Below, one piece after another: positions 25,317 to 34,589 of a stretch of 64,000 bases of DNA. A model generated the notes under the pieces. It was not told the DNA's origin and did not search any database. It worked only from the letters and a program-made list of their open reading frames with translations. The translations under genes and the position numbers were made by a program. How positions within the stretch are numbered: position 1 is the stretch's first letter; each line of letters opens with the position of its first letter. Source of the stretch: Pseudaeromonas sharmana (GTDB taxonomy: Bacteria; Pseudomonadota; Gammaproteobacteria; Enterobacterales; Aeromonadaceae); contig NZ_JBHSAF010000014.1 of NCBI RefSeq assembly GCF_042649925.1, forward strand, positions 248,001 to 312,000. The letters run 5' to 3'.

Positions 25317-25342
25317 AAAGGGCCTGCATCAGCAGGCCCTTT
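25317..25342. terminator. Bidirectional terminator between alpha-galactosidase and asnB
   Basis: Perfect 11-base repeat AAAGGGCCTGC / GCAGGCCCTTT around a 4-base loop, 14 bases after the alpha-galactosidase stop and 23 before the asnB stop. The minus side has a TTTTTCTT tail and is the stronger one. Confidence 0.9.
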
Positions 25343-25364
25343 GCACAGGGAGACGTGTTAAGCC

Positions 25365-27035
25365 TTAATGCTTAATGGCCTCGTTGTGCACGTCCATAAC
25401 AGCACGGCCAGACGGATCAGCCATCAGCTTGAACTTTTCATCCCACTCCAGCGCCTTCGGTGTAGAGCAGGCAACTGACTTACCATAAGGTACGCAGCGG
25501 GCTGCAGATTCCAGCGGGAAGTGCTCTTCAAAGATGGCGCGATAGAAGTAGGCCTCCTTGGTCAATGGGGTATTGACCGGGAAACGGTAGGCAGCCGCTT
25601 CGAACATCTGATCGCTGACTTCGTTTTCGACGTGGACCTTCAGGCTGTCAATCCAGGAGTAGCCGACACCATCGGAGAACTGTTCCTTCTGGCGCCATGC
25701 GACCTCTTTGGGCAGGTAATGTTCAAACGCCTCACGCAGGATGTGCTTTTCAATTTTGCCATTGCCGCACATCTTGTCTTTGGGGTTCAGACGCATGGCA
25801 ACGTCGATGAACTCCTTGTCGAGGAAGGGTACCCGGCCTTCGACGCCCCATGCCGCCATCGACTTATTAGCCCGCAGGCAGTCGTACATGTGCAGCTGAG
25901 ACAGCTTGCGTACCGTCTCTTCGTGGAACTCCTTGGCATCCGGTGCCTTGTGGAAGTAGAGGTATCCACCAAACAGCTCATCGGAACCCTCACCGGACAG
26001 CACCATCTTGATACCCATGGCCTTGATGAAGCGAGCCATCAGGTACATGGGGGTCGACGCACGAATGGTCGTGACGTCGTACGTCTCGAGGTGATAGATC
26101 ACATCTCGCAGCGCATCGATCCCTTCTTGTACGGTAAAGGTGATTTCGTGGTGAATAGTACCCAGATGGTCAGCCACTTTTTGTGCCGCCGAAAGATCCG
26201 GCGAGCCTTTAAGACCGACAGCAAACGAGTGCAGTTGCGGCCACCAGGCTTCGGACTTGCCATCATCTTCGATGCGGCGCGCGGCGAAGAGCTTGGTGAC
26301 AGCAGAGATGATCGAGGAATCAAGACCACCGGACAACAGTACACCGTATGGCACGTCACACATCAGCTGGCGCTTGACGGCATCTTCGAGTGCGTCACGC
26401 AGGGCTAACTTGTCGGTGACATTGTCCTTGATGTTGTCGTATTCCATCCAGTCGCGCTGATAGTAACGCGTGAGCTCACCATCCTTGCTCCACAGGTAAT
26501 GTCCGGGCGGGAACTCCTGTACGCTCTTGCACACCGGGGTCAGGGCTTTCATTTCGGAGGCAACATAGAAATTGCCGCACTCGTCATAACCCATGTACAG
26601 CGGGATAATCCCGATATGGTCACGACCGATCAGATAGGCATCCTGTTCGGCATCATAGAGAATGAAGGCAAAAATCCCGTTGATTTCATCAAGAAAAGCC
26701 GCGCCTTTCTCTTTGTACTTGGCAAGAATGACTTCGCAATCTGAACCGGTTTGGAATTGAAAATCGACGCTCAGCGTCTTTTCCAGCTCCTTGTGGTTGT
26801 AGATTTCGCCGTTAACGGCCAGCACGTGGGTCCGCTCGGGGTTGTACAGCGGTTGCGCACCATTGCCCGGATCGACAATGGCCAAACGCTCATGAACCAG
26901 AATGGCTTTGTCGGTGCTATACACCCCGGACCAGTCGGGGCCACGGTGACGCAGGCGTTTGGACATCTCCAGAGCCGTTTTGCGCAGTGCAACCGCATCT
27001 GACTTGATGTCCAGAATACCAAAAATTGAACACAT
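25365..27035 (-). CDS. asnB: Asparagine synthetase B (glutamine-hydrolysing)
   Basis: Makes asparagine from aspartate, ATP and glutamine. The 556-residue protein begins MCSIFGILD, so Cys2 becomes the N-terminal glutaminase nucleophile after Met removal. RLAIVDPGNGAQPLYN and NGEIYNH mark the glutaminase domain (to about 205). The synthetase domain has the pyrophosphate loop SGGLDSS near residue 234. E. coli AsnB is 554 residues. nagD lies directly upstream on the same strand as in E. coli, but nagBAC are missing here. Confidence 0.97.
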   Translation of the reverse strand: MCSIFGILDIKSDAVALRKTALEMSKRLRHRGPDWSGVYSTDKAILVHERLAIVDPGNGAQPLYNPERTHVLAVNGEIYNHKELEKTLSVDFQFQTGSDCEVILAKYKEKGAAFLDEINGIFAFILYDAEQDAYLIGRDHIGIIPLYMGYDECGNFYVASEMKALTPVCKSVQEFPPGHYLWSKDGELTRYYQRDWMEYDNIKDNVTDKLALRDALEDAVKRQLMCDVPYGVLLSGGLDSSIISAVTKLFAARRIEDDGKSEAWWPQLHSFAVGLKGSPDLSAAQKVADHLGTIHHEITFTVQEGIDALRDVIYHLETYDVTTIRASTPMYLMARFIKAMGIKMVLSGEGSDELFGGYLYFHKAPDAKEFHEETVRKLSQLHMYDCLRANKSMAAWGVEGRVPFLDKEFIDVAMRLNPKDKMCGNGKIEKHILREAFEHYLPKEVAWRQKEQFSDGVGYSWIDSLKVHVENEVSDQMFEAAAYRFPVNTPLTKEAYFYRAIFEEHFPLESAARCVPYGKSVACSTPKALEWDEKFKLMADPSGRAVMDVHNEAIKH

Positions 27036-27200
27036 ACTTCCTTATTCCTCGAGATGGTGGGGCCCCACGTTGGCCCACTTGTCCTTTTATCATTCCTCAG
27101 CCATCAATCTGCCAGACGGCGCCGACCCTCTGCAAGCAGAAATGTCGGCGGTGGCGTTACGCCTGGCTATTTTGGTGCGATTTTGGCGAAAACAGGCAAT

Positions 27201-27956
27201 TTAGACCAGGTCGATGTCGACTACTGACTCGAAAATGTGATTGGGCCGGAAAGGGACCTTATCGATATCCGCGATTTTACTCACCCCGGAGAGCACCAGA
27301 ACTGTCTCCAGTCCGGCCTGAAATCCAGCCAGAATGTCCGTGCGCAGATTATCGCCGATGATAATCGTCTGATCCGAGTGGGCTTGCATCTTGTTCAACG
27401 CGGCGCGCATGATCCAGGCACTGGGTTTACCAACATAAAACGGTTGCCGGCCTGTCATGCGCTCGATCGGTGCGCACAAGGCACCACAGGCCGGATACAT
27501 ATGCGGGCCATGGGTATCAGGATTAGTGGCAATGAACCGTGCCCCTTGATCGACAAACTGCGCAGCCTGCTGAATCATGTTCCAGTTGTAATTACGCGTT
27601 TCGCCGACGACAACGAAATCGGGATCGATGTCGGTAATGGTAAAACCGGCCATATAAAGCTCATGGGTGAGGGCCCCCTCGCCAATGACATATACCTTGC
27701 GGCCTTCCTGACGAGTCAAAAATGCGGCTGTCGCCATCGCCGAAGTGTAAAAACAGGCTTCCGGCACATTGACGCCGGCGGCCTGGAAACGGTTCTGCAG
27801 ATCTTTAGCCGTTTGGCCCGGATAGTTGGTGACAAACAGCAGCGGCGTGCCTTGTTCTATCAATCGATGCACGAACAGATCTGCGCCAGGGATGAGCTTG
27901 TTGTTATGCAGGATGACGCCATCGATATCGCAGATTACGGCTTGTTTTGAATTCAA
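27201..27956 (-). CDS. nagD: HAD-family nucleotide phosphatase NagD
   Basis: Cytoplasmic HAD-superfamily phosphatase, active on nucleoside monophosphates such as UMP in E. coli. The 251-residue protein has the HAD motif CDIDGVI (nucleophile D10 and D12), FVTNYPGQ as motif II, a conserved GKPS lysine near residue 177 and the acidic motif IIGDNLRTDI near residue 198. Length equals E. coli NagD (250). It is adjacent to asnB, a conserved pair, and diverges from the deaminase gene. Confidence 0.95.
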   Translation of the reverse strand: MNSKQAVICDIDGVILHNNKLIPGADLFVHRLIEQGTPLLFVTNYPGQTAKDLQNRFQAAGVNVPEACFYTSAMATAAFLTRQEGRKVYVIGEGALTHELYMAGFTITDIDPDFVVVGETRNYNWNMIQQAAQFVDQGARFIATNPDTHGPHMYPACGALCAPIERMTGRQPFYVGKPSAWIMRAALNKMQAHSDQTIIIGDNLRTDILAGFQAGLETVLVLSGVSKIADIDKVPFRPNHIFESVVDIDLV

Positions 27957-28123
27957 AGCTCACTCCTCTTCGGCGTTTTTCATTGGTTGAATGTCAGCCG
28001 GCGGTCTGTTAAGTCTGGAAATTCAATCTAACTGGCTGGATTTCCTGTATATTTGTATAAAGTCGACGTTTTGTATGGTGAGTCACGTTACTATAGCGTC
28101 GCCGCCATGACGAGGAGTATACG

Positions 28124-29119
28124 ATGGAAATCTTTCTGGCTGAGCTGCCTAAAATTGAACTGCACCTGCACATAGAAGGCACACTGGAGCCGGAGATGAT
28201 GTTTGCGCTGGCACAGCGCAATGGCATCACACTGCCTTACGCCGATGTTGAAGCCGTACGCGCCGCTTACCAGTTTGCCAACTTACAGTCGTTTTTGGAC
28301 CTCTATTATCAGGGGGCTGCCGTTCTGTGCACTGAACAGGACTTCTATGATCTCACCTGGGCCTATCTGCAGCGCTGCCAGCAAGATAACGTGGTGCACA
28401 CCGAGATTTTCTTTGATCCGCAAACCCATACCGCGCGGGGAGTCGATTTCGCGGTGCCACTGCAGGGTATTCGTCGCGCGTTGGCGGAGGCTGAACGCCA
28501 ATGGGGCATCACTAGCCGTCTAATCATGTGCATCTTGCGCCACCTAAGCGAGGATGAGGGGTTGGCGATACTCGAACAGGCGGTCGATTACCGCGACGAG
28601 ATTGATGGCATCGGTCTGGATTCTGCCGAGGTTGGTAATCCGCCATCAAAGTTCGTGCGCCTGTTCCAACGTGCCCGTGAGCTGGGATGGCCCTGTGTGG
28701 CGCATGCCGGAGAGGAGGGGCCTGCAAGCTATATTTGGGACGCGCTGGACTTGCTGAAGGTCGTACGCATCGACCACGGCGTGCGTTGTGTGGATGATCC
28801 CTTGTTGATGGCACGGCTCGCATCAGAGCGTGTACCGCTAACGGTCTGTCCGTTATCCAATACTCGGTTGAAGGTGTTCGAACAGATGGCGGATCACACA
28901 ATTCTCGATCTGCTGGATCGCGGGCTCTGTGTCACGGTCAACTCCGATGACCCTGCCTACTTCGGGGGTTACATGACTGCCAATTTCCGCGCTTTGGCAA
29001 CAGAGCTTCATGCCAGCCGAGAGCAACTGCGCATGCTGAGCCTGAATGCTGTCGAAGCTTGTTGGCTGGATGAGCGCCAAAAAAAGGCATTGCGCGAGCG
29101 CATTCTGGCGTGTCTGTGA
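28124..29119 (+). CDS. Adenine deaminase of the adenosine-deaminase family
   Basis: Purine salvage enzyme. The 331-residue protein starts with IELHLHIEGTLEPE (H14 and H16 bind the metal); the IEGTLE form is typical of the adenine deaminase branch (adenine to hypoxanthine), whereas adenosine deaminases usually read LHLDGSL. Further catalytic motifs: VAHAGEEGP with the metal-binding His, RIDHGVR and VNSDDPAYFGG. A GAGGAG ribosome site precedes the ATG. It overlaps no neighbour; lpxM starts 46 bases later. Substrate choice is inferred from the N-terminal motif. Confidence 0.88.
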   Translation: MEIFLAELPKIELHLHIEGTLEPEMMFALAQRNGITLPYADVEAVRAAYQFANLQSFLDLYYQGAAVLCTEQDFYDLTWAYLQRCQQDNVVHTEIFFDPQTHTARGVDFAVPLQGIRRALAEAERQWGITSRLIMCILRHLSEDEGLAILEQAVDYRDEIDGIGLDSAEVGNPPSKFVRLFQRARELGWPCVAHAGEEGPASYIWDALDLLKVVRIDHGVRCVDDPLLMARLASERVPLTVCPLSNTRLKVFEQMADHTILDLLDRGLCVTVNSDDPAYFGGYMTANFRALATELHASREQLRMLSLNAVEACWLDERQKKALRERILACL

Positions 29120-29165
29120 CAAATGCTATGATAAGCCCCTCTGATTTTGGTCGTGACAGGTTGTT

Positions 29166-30128
29166 ATGAGCTCCGAAAACCGTATGCACCAGGATCCTGC
29201 TGCGTTTGACACGCGCTTTGATTCTGATCTTCTTCATCCCCGCCATTGGCCTACCTGGCTCATGTTGGCATTGATGTGTCTGTTTGCCTGGGTGCCAACC
29301 CGCTGGCGCGATGCCCTGGCCCGCAAGCTGGCGCCCCTGGCCGTGCGTTTGGCCAAGAAGCCGTGCCGTGTCGCCAGAACGAATTTGGCGATCTGCTTTC
29401 CTGCCTTGAGCGTTGAGCAACGTGAAGCCTTGCTGCTCGCCAATATGACCAAGGGGCTGCAATGCATGCTGGCGTTCGGGGTGCCAACCTTTCGTTCCCG
29501 CAGGACGTTGCTGTCTCGTTACCGGGTGACAGGCTGGGAACATGTTCAGGCCGCTGAGGCCAGTGGTAAACCGATCATCTTCCTGATGCCCCATGCCTGG
29601 GCTGTGGACATGGCAGGACTCTACATCAGTGCACAAGGGCTTAAAATGTGCACCATGATGCACAGTGTGCCGAACAAGTTGTATGACTGGTTTATCAATC
29701 GGCAGCGGCGCTTCTTTGGTGGCACCGTGTATGAGCGCAGCGCCGGACTTAAACCCATAATCCGTAACCTCAAGCAGGGATATCACTTTTTCTACCTGCC
29801 GGACCAGGATCATGGTCCTGAGGGCAGCCTGTTTGTGCCGTTCTTCGGACGCATGAAGGCCACGCTGCCAGCCCTGCCCAAATTGTGCAAACTCACGCAA
29901 GCGGTAGTTGTGCCGATGTTTATCGCTTATGACGATCACCTGGGTGGCTATCAGATCGAGTTTTCTCCAGCGCTCAGCGACTATCCCGGTCAAGATATTG
30001 CAACAGATACCCTGCGGATGAACCAGATCATCGAGCAGCAAGTTGCCAGATTCAGCGCCGATTATATGTGGTTCCTCAAGTATTTTCGCTCGCGTCCGGT
30101 GGATGATCCGGGGCGTACCTACGACTGA
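29166..30128 (+). CDS. lpxM: Lipid A biosynthesis (KDO)2-(lauroyl)-lipid IVA acyltransferase
   Basis: Adds the final acyl chain (myristate in E. coli) to lipid A at the inner membrane. The 320-residue protein has an N-terminal membrane helix (about 29-45), the HX4D catalytic motif H143-AWAV-D148, and LpxM-type blocks GYHFFYLPDQDHGPE near 205-220 and FFGRMKATLPALPKL. The N-terminal F-x-HPRHWPTWL region matches LpxM better than LpxL. The first ATG was used; the next gene begins 15 bases after the stop. Confidence 0.92.
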   Translation: MSSENRMHQDPAAFDTRFDSDLLHPRHWPTWLMLALMCLFAWVPTRWRDALARKLAPLAVRLAKKPCRVARTNLAICFPALSVEQREALLLANMTKGLQCMLAFGVPTFRSRRTLLSRYRVTGWEHVQAAEASGKPIIFLMPHAWAVDMAGLYISAQGLKMCTMMHSVPNKLYDWFINRQRRFFGGTVYERSAGLKPIIRNLKQGYHFFYLPDQDHGPEGSLFVPFFGRMKATLPALPKLCKLTQAVVVPMFIAYDDHLGGYQIEFSPALSDYPGQDIATDTLRMNQIIEQQVARFSADYMWFLKYFRSRPVDDPGRTYD

Positions 30129-30142
30129 CAGCAGGAGCCGGA

Positions 30143-31150
30143 GTGAGCCAGGAATCGTTGATTGTCATGGAAGATGAAGCAACACGTTGTCTGGTCGAGG
30201 CTCTGCTTGACCAATCCGCTGTGCGCATTCGACGTCGCTGGGCAAAATTGCAGGCGCAGCTGTGGATTGAACAGGGGTGGTTGCAGGTCGACTCGACAGC
30301 GGAACACTACTCGCTAACCGCGGCCGGGCGAACAATTTTTCTGCAACAGCATCAGGAGTGGCTGCTGCGGACCCAGCCTGATGCCGAACAAAAACTACAA
30401 CGTCTTGGCATCGAGCTGCCTGCGCAATTACCTCCGGCGATCTTTGCAGCCTTGCTGTTTGGCGATCGGCATCATCGTTGGCAACCTGCGGAGTGGGCGC
30501 AATTAGCCGAGCAAGGGCTCTCGGCTGCAACCGATCAGCCACTGCGTTTTAGAACCCGGCTGCCGATGACGTTATTCCTGCAACAGGGTGACTTGCTCGA
30601 TATGCAAAGCTGGATCCGGCACAGTGCTGAGTGTGTATTGCCCGTCGCGTTATCCAGTCAGATCGCTAAAATTCTCTGGGCCGCCCAGCCGCCCGGCAAA
30701 ATTGTCACCATCGAGAGCCGGGCCGCTTACCTGAGCTACCCGCTGGCAGCAGATGAGCTGGTCGTTTTCGCGCCTGCCGGCATGCCGTCGTTATGGCAGT
30801 CCTTCTTGCGCGCTTTGCCACCCGGTTTTCTGTGGGCGCATCTGTGCGATCTGCATCCGGATGCACTAATGCGCTGTCTACAATGGGCTAACGAACTGAG
30901 CCGCGCCGTGTGTCTGATGTTGCCGGATAATCTATCGTCATTCGTCAATGAGTACGGCATCGCACTCTCCGACGCCCATGCCTGGTCTTTGGCCGCATTA
31001 CCGCGTGCCTGGCAGAGCCCGTTGGGCTATCTCTTCACATCGGGGCGCTGGCTGCAGCAAGAGGTTTTCACACTCACACCGCGTTGGGTGTTGTCTGCCC
31101 CGGCAAGTATGAATCTTGAGGAAAGGATTCTTTCTGCATCGGCAGAGTGA
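30143..31150 (+). CDS. Uncharacterised protein with winged-helix N-terminus and possible Toprim-like C-terminus
   Basis: Not a family I can name with certainty. The GTG start at 30143 follows a CAGGAG ribosome site. Residues ~12-66 read like a winged helix (VRIRRRWAKLQAQLWIEQG then YSLTAAGRTIFLQQH). Residues ~185-262 resemble the C-terminal Toprim region of DUF2220/JetD proteins: a hydrophobic strand then I190-E191-SRAAYL, a spaced strand ELVVFAPAG, and WAHLCDLHPDALM where Toprim proteins have GDxDxxG. Here the second acidic residue is His (D236-x-H238), so activity may be altered. It follows lpxM by 15 bases. No jetABC genes are nearby. Confidence 0.65.
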   Translation: MSQESLIVMEDEATRCLVEALLDQSAVRIRRRWAKLQAQLWIEQGWLQVDSTAEHYSLTAAGRTIFLQQHQEWLLRTQPDAEQKLQRLGIELPAQLPPAIFAALLFGDRHHRWQPAEWAQLAEQGLSAATDQPLRFRTRLPMTLFLQQGDLLDMQSWIRHSAECVLPVALSSQIAKILWAAQPPGKIVTIESRAAYLSYPLAADELVVFAPAGMPSLWQSFLRALPPGFLWAHLCDLHPDALMRCLQWANELSRAVCLMLPDNLSSFVNEYGIALSDAHAWSLAALPRAWQSPLGYLFTSGRWLQQEVFTLTPRWVLSAPASMNLEERILSASAE

Positions 31151-31242
31151 TATAAAATGCACATGCACTCGTCTGGTGCCCATTGGTGGCCCGGACGTTC
31201 AAGTCAGCGGCCATCCATCAGCAGACACAGACAGGGATTACT

Positions 31243-32433
31243 ATGTTCGAAAAGGTCACAGCGGCGCCAGCAGACCCGATTTTGGGCCTCACTGAAGAGT
31301 TTCGTAACGATAAACGCAGTCACAAGATCAACCTTGGCGTCGGTATTTACAAGAATGATGCGGGTGAGACCCCCATCCTCAATACAGTCAAGAAAGCCGA
31401 GCAGATCCTGCTGGAAACGGAAAAAACCAAGAATTATCTGAGCATTGAGGGGTTGGCCGAATATGGTCAGCTAGTGCAACAACTGTTGTTTGGTGCGCAG
31501 AGTGATATCGTAACCAGTCAGCGTGCCAAGACGGCCCAGGCTCCGGGCGGGACAGGTGCATTGCGTATCGGTGCCGAATTTCTATCCCGGCAGCAACTGA
31601 GTCGTAAAGTATGGATTTCCAATCCTACCTGGGTTAACCACTTCCAGGTATTTGGCGCGGCGGGAATGGAGACAGCCGAATACACCTATTATGACCCACT
31701 GACGCGCGGTCTGAACTTCGACGGCATGCTGAACTCCTTGGCCGCGGCACAAGAGGGCGATGTTGTCTTGCTGCATGGCTGCTGCCATAACCCGACCGGG
31801 ATCGATCCCAGCCAAGCGCAATGGGAACAGCTTGCGCAATTCTGTGCTGAACGCAAGCTGCTGCCGTTTTTCGATTTCGCTTATCAAGGCTTTGCCCGTG
31901 GTGTGGATGAGGACGCAACCGGGCTGAGAATCTTCGCCAAACATCATCGCGAGATGTTGGTAGCCAGCTCATTCTCAAAGAATTTCGGTCTGTATAACGA
32001 ACGTGTGGGCGCCATTACACTGGTCACCGATTCAGCTGACGTGGCGCAAGTGGCGTTCAGTCAGATCAAGACGACAATCCGCGCTAACTATTCCAATCCG
32101 CCTGCCCATGGTGCCTCAATCGTCTCCACTGTGCTCAAGGATCCGCAGCTCAAGGCCGAGTGGGAAGATGAAGTCCGCCAGATGCGGGATCGGATCTGGG
32201 AGATGCGCAAATTACTCGTCAGCAAGCTCAAGGAGCATGGTGTCTGCCAAGATTTCAGCTTTATGACTGAGCAAAATGGCATGTTCTCTTTCTCTGGTCT
32301 GGACAAGGCGCAGGTTGCACGTCTGAAAGAGGAATTTGCTGTTTATATCGTGGGTTCTGGCCGCATCAGTGTGGCGGGTATCACGACACAGAATATCGAT
32401 GCGCTGTGCGAGGCGATTGCTCAGGTCATCTAA
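31243..32433 (+). CDS. aspC: Aspartate/aromatic aminotransferase
   Basis: PLP-dependent transaminase for aspartate and glutamate (and often aromatic amino acids), 396 residues as in E. coli AspC. The ATG at 31243 opens the conserved MFEKVTAAPADPILGL start; the longer frame is not used. PLP lysine lies in SSFSKNFGLYNERVG, and HGCCHNPTGIDP and the C-terminal GRISVAG complete the fold I signature. AspC and TyrB are close relatives; length and N-terminus favour AspC. It is followed by a strong terminator. Confidence 0.93.
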   Translation: MFEKVTAAPADPILGLTEEFRNDKRSHKINLGVGIYKNDAGETPILNTVKKAEQILLETEKTKNYLSIEGLAEYGQLVQQLLFGAQSDIVTSQRAKTAQAPGGTGALRIGAEFLSRQQLSRKVWISNPTWVNHFQVFGAAGMETAEYTYYDPLTRGLNFDGMLNSLAAAQEGDVVLLHGCCHNPTGIDPSQAQWEQLAQFCAERKLLPFFDFAYQGFARGVDEDATGLRIFAKHHREMLVASSFSKNFGLYNERVGAITLVTDSADVAQVAFSQIKTTIRANYSNPPAHGASIVSTVLKDPQLKAEWEDEVRQMRDRIWEMRKLLVSKLKEHGVCQDFSFMTEQNGMFSFSGLDKAQVARLKEEFAVYIVGSGRISVAGITTQNIDALCEAIAQVI

Positions 32434-32454
32434 ATCAGTGACAGGTTAAACATG

Positions 32455-32480
32455 AAAAAGGCGCCTCCTGGCGCCTTTTT
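32455..32480. terminator. Bidirectional terminator between aspC and chemoreceptor 2
   Basis: Perfect 11-base repeat AAAAAGGCGCC / GGCGCCTTTTT with a 4-base loop, 22 bases after aspC and 20 before the convergent chemoreceptor stop. Confidence 0.92.
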
Positions 32481-32499
32481 GTTGTGTGACGCCAAGCAA

Positions 32500-34188
32500 T
32501 TAGCGGCTGAGCTGGTATGAGCCGACCATGTCTTCAAGCATGATCGCCTGCTGGTGAAGGCTGCCACTGGCCTCGCCGAGCTGATGCACCACCATCTCGG
32601 TCTCTTCAACGGCATCCCGAATGATCATCAGACTATCGGTGACCTGACTGGCGACCAGACTTTGTTGCTCCGACGCCGCTGCAATCATGTCACTGCGTTC
32701 GGCCTGATGACCAATTTGATCGGCGATCGCCGCAAATTCATGGTTAGCCGCCTCGGCGTCCTGCATGGCACTTTGCGCATTCTTGACGCTCACTTCCATC
32801 TGACTGACGGCCTGACGGGTTCTCTGCTGCAGGTTGTTGATCATATCGTCAATCTCACGGGTCGCCTGCTGAGTCCGGCTGGCCAGTTGGCGAACCTCGT
32901 CGGCCACGACGGCAAAACCGCGTCCCTGATCGCCGGCTCTGGCCGCTTCGATGGCTGCGTTGAGGGCGAGCAGGTTTGTCTGTTCAGAAATGCCACTGAT
33001 CGTGTTGACGACCTGACCGATGGAGGAGACCTGCTGCTCTACCTGATCGACTGCGGAGGCGCTGTCGTTGAGATTGCCGACAAGCTGATGAATGCTGGTA
33101 ATGCAGTGCTGCAGCTGGCTGACACCTCGATTGGTCATAGCGTCAGTCTGCTGGTTGTCCGAGGCACTGATTTGCGCATTACTGGCGACATCACGGATGG
33201 TTGTCGCCATCTCTTCCATGGCGGCAGCGAGCGCATCCAAGCGTTCGCGCTGGTCCTGCACGGCCTGACCGACTTGGCGCATCCCATCATTCATTTGCGA
33301 GGACGCCGCCGAAAGCGTGATGGAGGTGTCATGTTGCTTGTACAGCAAGTTATTGAGGTTGTGGCGTGTTTCTTCCAGAGCGCGGTTGATATCGGCAAAT
33401 TCATCGCGACCGACCGCCGCTATGCGCCGGCTGAGATTACGATTGGCGATCATCCGCAGCTCATTCAACGACTGGTTAACCTGACTTCCGATGGCGCGGC
33501 TGATGATCATCACGATCAACAGCATGCTCAGCAGGGTGCCGGCAATGATGATGGAACTGCGCCACAGGTAGCTGATGAAAGCGTCATCTGCTGCGTCCAT
33601 GTACACACCTGAAATCAGCAGGTACTCTCCGACCGGCGCCACATAAGCCGCTTTCATTGTCTTTTTCGTGCTACCGGGTTTGACGTAGGGGTAGTGGATG
33701 AGCTCTGCCGTGTCACCATGACCGATTCGGGTAAAGGCCTGGCTGACTTCTTCATTCGTCTCGATGACCTGAACGGTATCCAGGAAGCCACCTTCACGCT
33801 CGGCTTTAGGTGGGTAGATGAGTAGTCGGCCTTGCCGGTCGGCTAGAAAGAAATAACCTGACTGGTTGTCGCCCCAGCGCAAGCCTTGCAGCATCCGGCG
33901 ACTGTTGGTCAGAAAGGCTGCCGGTGCCTGGTCCAATTCAGCCTGCAGCAGGCTGTGAACGGCGGTCACTTGACTGATCAGTCCCTGGTCAATGCTGTCA
34001 CGGATAGCATCCCGTGTTTCAAAAGCAGAATAGAGGTTACCGAGGATAGAGCAGAGGAGCACAACCAGGAACAGCAGTCCCATCTTGCCATTGAAACGCA
34101 GCTTCGAGGTCATGCGCAGCAACCATCCAGGTTGATGATGACGATGATGCATATCTGATACTGCGGAGGAAAGCAGTGCAGAGTCCAT
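32500..34188 (-). CDS. Methyl-accepting chemotaxis protein with single-Cache sensor
   Basis: Transmembrane chemoreceptor, 562 residues from the ATG at 34188 (GGAAG ribosome site); the longer frame adds 17 unlikely residues. Order: first membrane helix at about 36-57, a short (about 145-residue) periplasmic sCache_2-like sensor with RWGDNQSGYFFLADRQG, LLIYPP and GEYLLISGVYMD, second membrane helix at about 210-230 (IIIAGTLLSMLLIVMII), HAMP-like region, and the signalling hairpin with EQTNLLALNAAIEAARAGDQ. Proteins with this sensor often detect small organic acids or amines; the ligand here is unknown. Confidence 0.92.
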   Translation of the reverse strand: MDSALLSSAVSDMHHRHHQPGWLLRMTSKLRFNGKMGLLFLVVLLCSILGNLYSAFETRDAIRDSIDQGLISQVTAVHSLLQAELDQAPAAFLTNSRRMLQGLRWGDNQSGYFFLADRQGRLLIYPPKAEREGGFLDTVQVIETNEEVSQAFTRIGHGDTAELIHYPYVKPGSTKKTMKAAYVAPVGEYLLISGVYMDAADDAFISYLWRSSIIIAGTLLSMLLIVMIISRAIGSQVNQSLNELRMIANRNLSRRIAAVGRDEFADINRALEETRHNLNNLLYKQHDTSITLSAASSQMNDGMRQVGQAVQDQRERLDALAAAMEEMATTIRDVASNAQISASDNQQTDAMTNRGVSQLQHCITSIHQLVGNLNDSASAVDQVEQQVSSIGQVVNTISGISEQTNLLALNAAIEAARAGDQGRGFAVVADEVRQLASRTQQATREIDDMINNLQQRTRQAVSQMEVSVKNAQSAMQDAEAANHEFAAIADQIGHQAERSDMIAAASEQQSLVASQVTDSLMIIRDAVEETEMVVHQLGEASGSLHQQAIMLEDMVGSYQLSR

Positions 34189-34366
34189 ATTCACTTCCCA
34201 TAAAAAAATGAGGCCAAAGGCTTGGTTTGATCCGGACATCGAATCGTGCAGATATTCTAGATAGTTGCATGTGGAGCGAGAAGATCAGAACTCGAATCAG
34301 CATCGTGTTTTGGTAAACTTTTATTTGAGCTTGTTCTCAGAATCACCAGATGGATAAATCAGTTAC

Positions 34367-34400
34367 ATTTGCCGAATCATCTTCGGCAAATATTTCGATT
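34367..34400 (+). terminator. Orphan terminator-like hairpin
   Basis: Perfect 10-base repeat ATTTGCCGAA / TTCGGCAAAT with a 5-base loop, then ATTTCGATTTTTC. It lies in the 401-base divergent gap 34189-34589 with no plus-strand gene before it. It may end a small RNA or be a regulatory structure. Confidence 0.4.
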
Positions 34401-34478
34401 TTTCATTAACATAACAGTAACGCCCAAAGTGCAGTCCTGACTCTGGTTACGCGCGGTGCGTTTTGGAGGTGCAGTGGG

Positions 34479-34492
34479 GTGATCTGGATCAT
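34479..34492. promoter_or_regulatory. FNR/CRP-like site before the DUF1127 gene
   Basis: GTGATCTGGATCAT carries the FNR core TGAT-N4-ATCA; the outer bases differ from TTGAT-N4-ATCAA symmetrically. A TAATAG possible -10 lies 19 bases downstream (34511-34516), near the spacing of an activator site at -40. The rest of the gap 34189-34589 shows only AT-rich promoter-like sequence. Confidence 0.4.
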
Positions 34493-34589
34493 GCATTAGT
34501 TTTTCTAATTAATAGCTGGCAAAAAAGGTCAATTGTGACTCCCATGGGGGAGGGCTAGACTTAGCTCATACCAATGAGGAGACCACATC

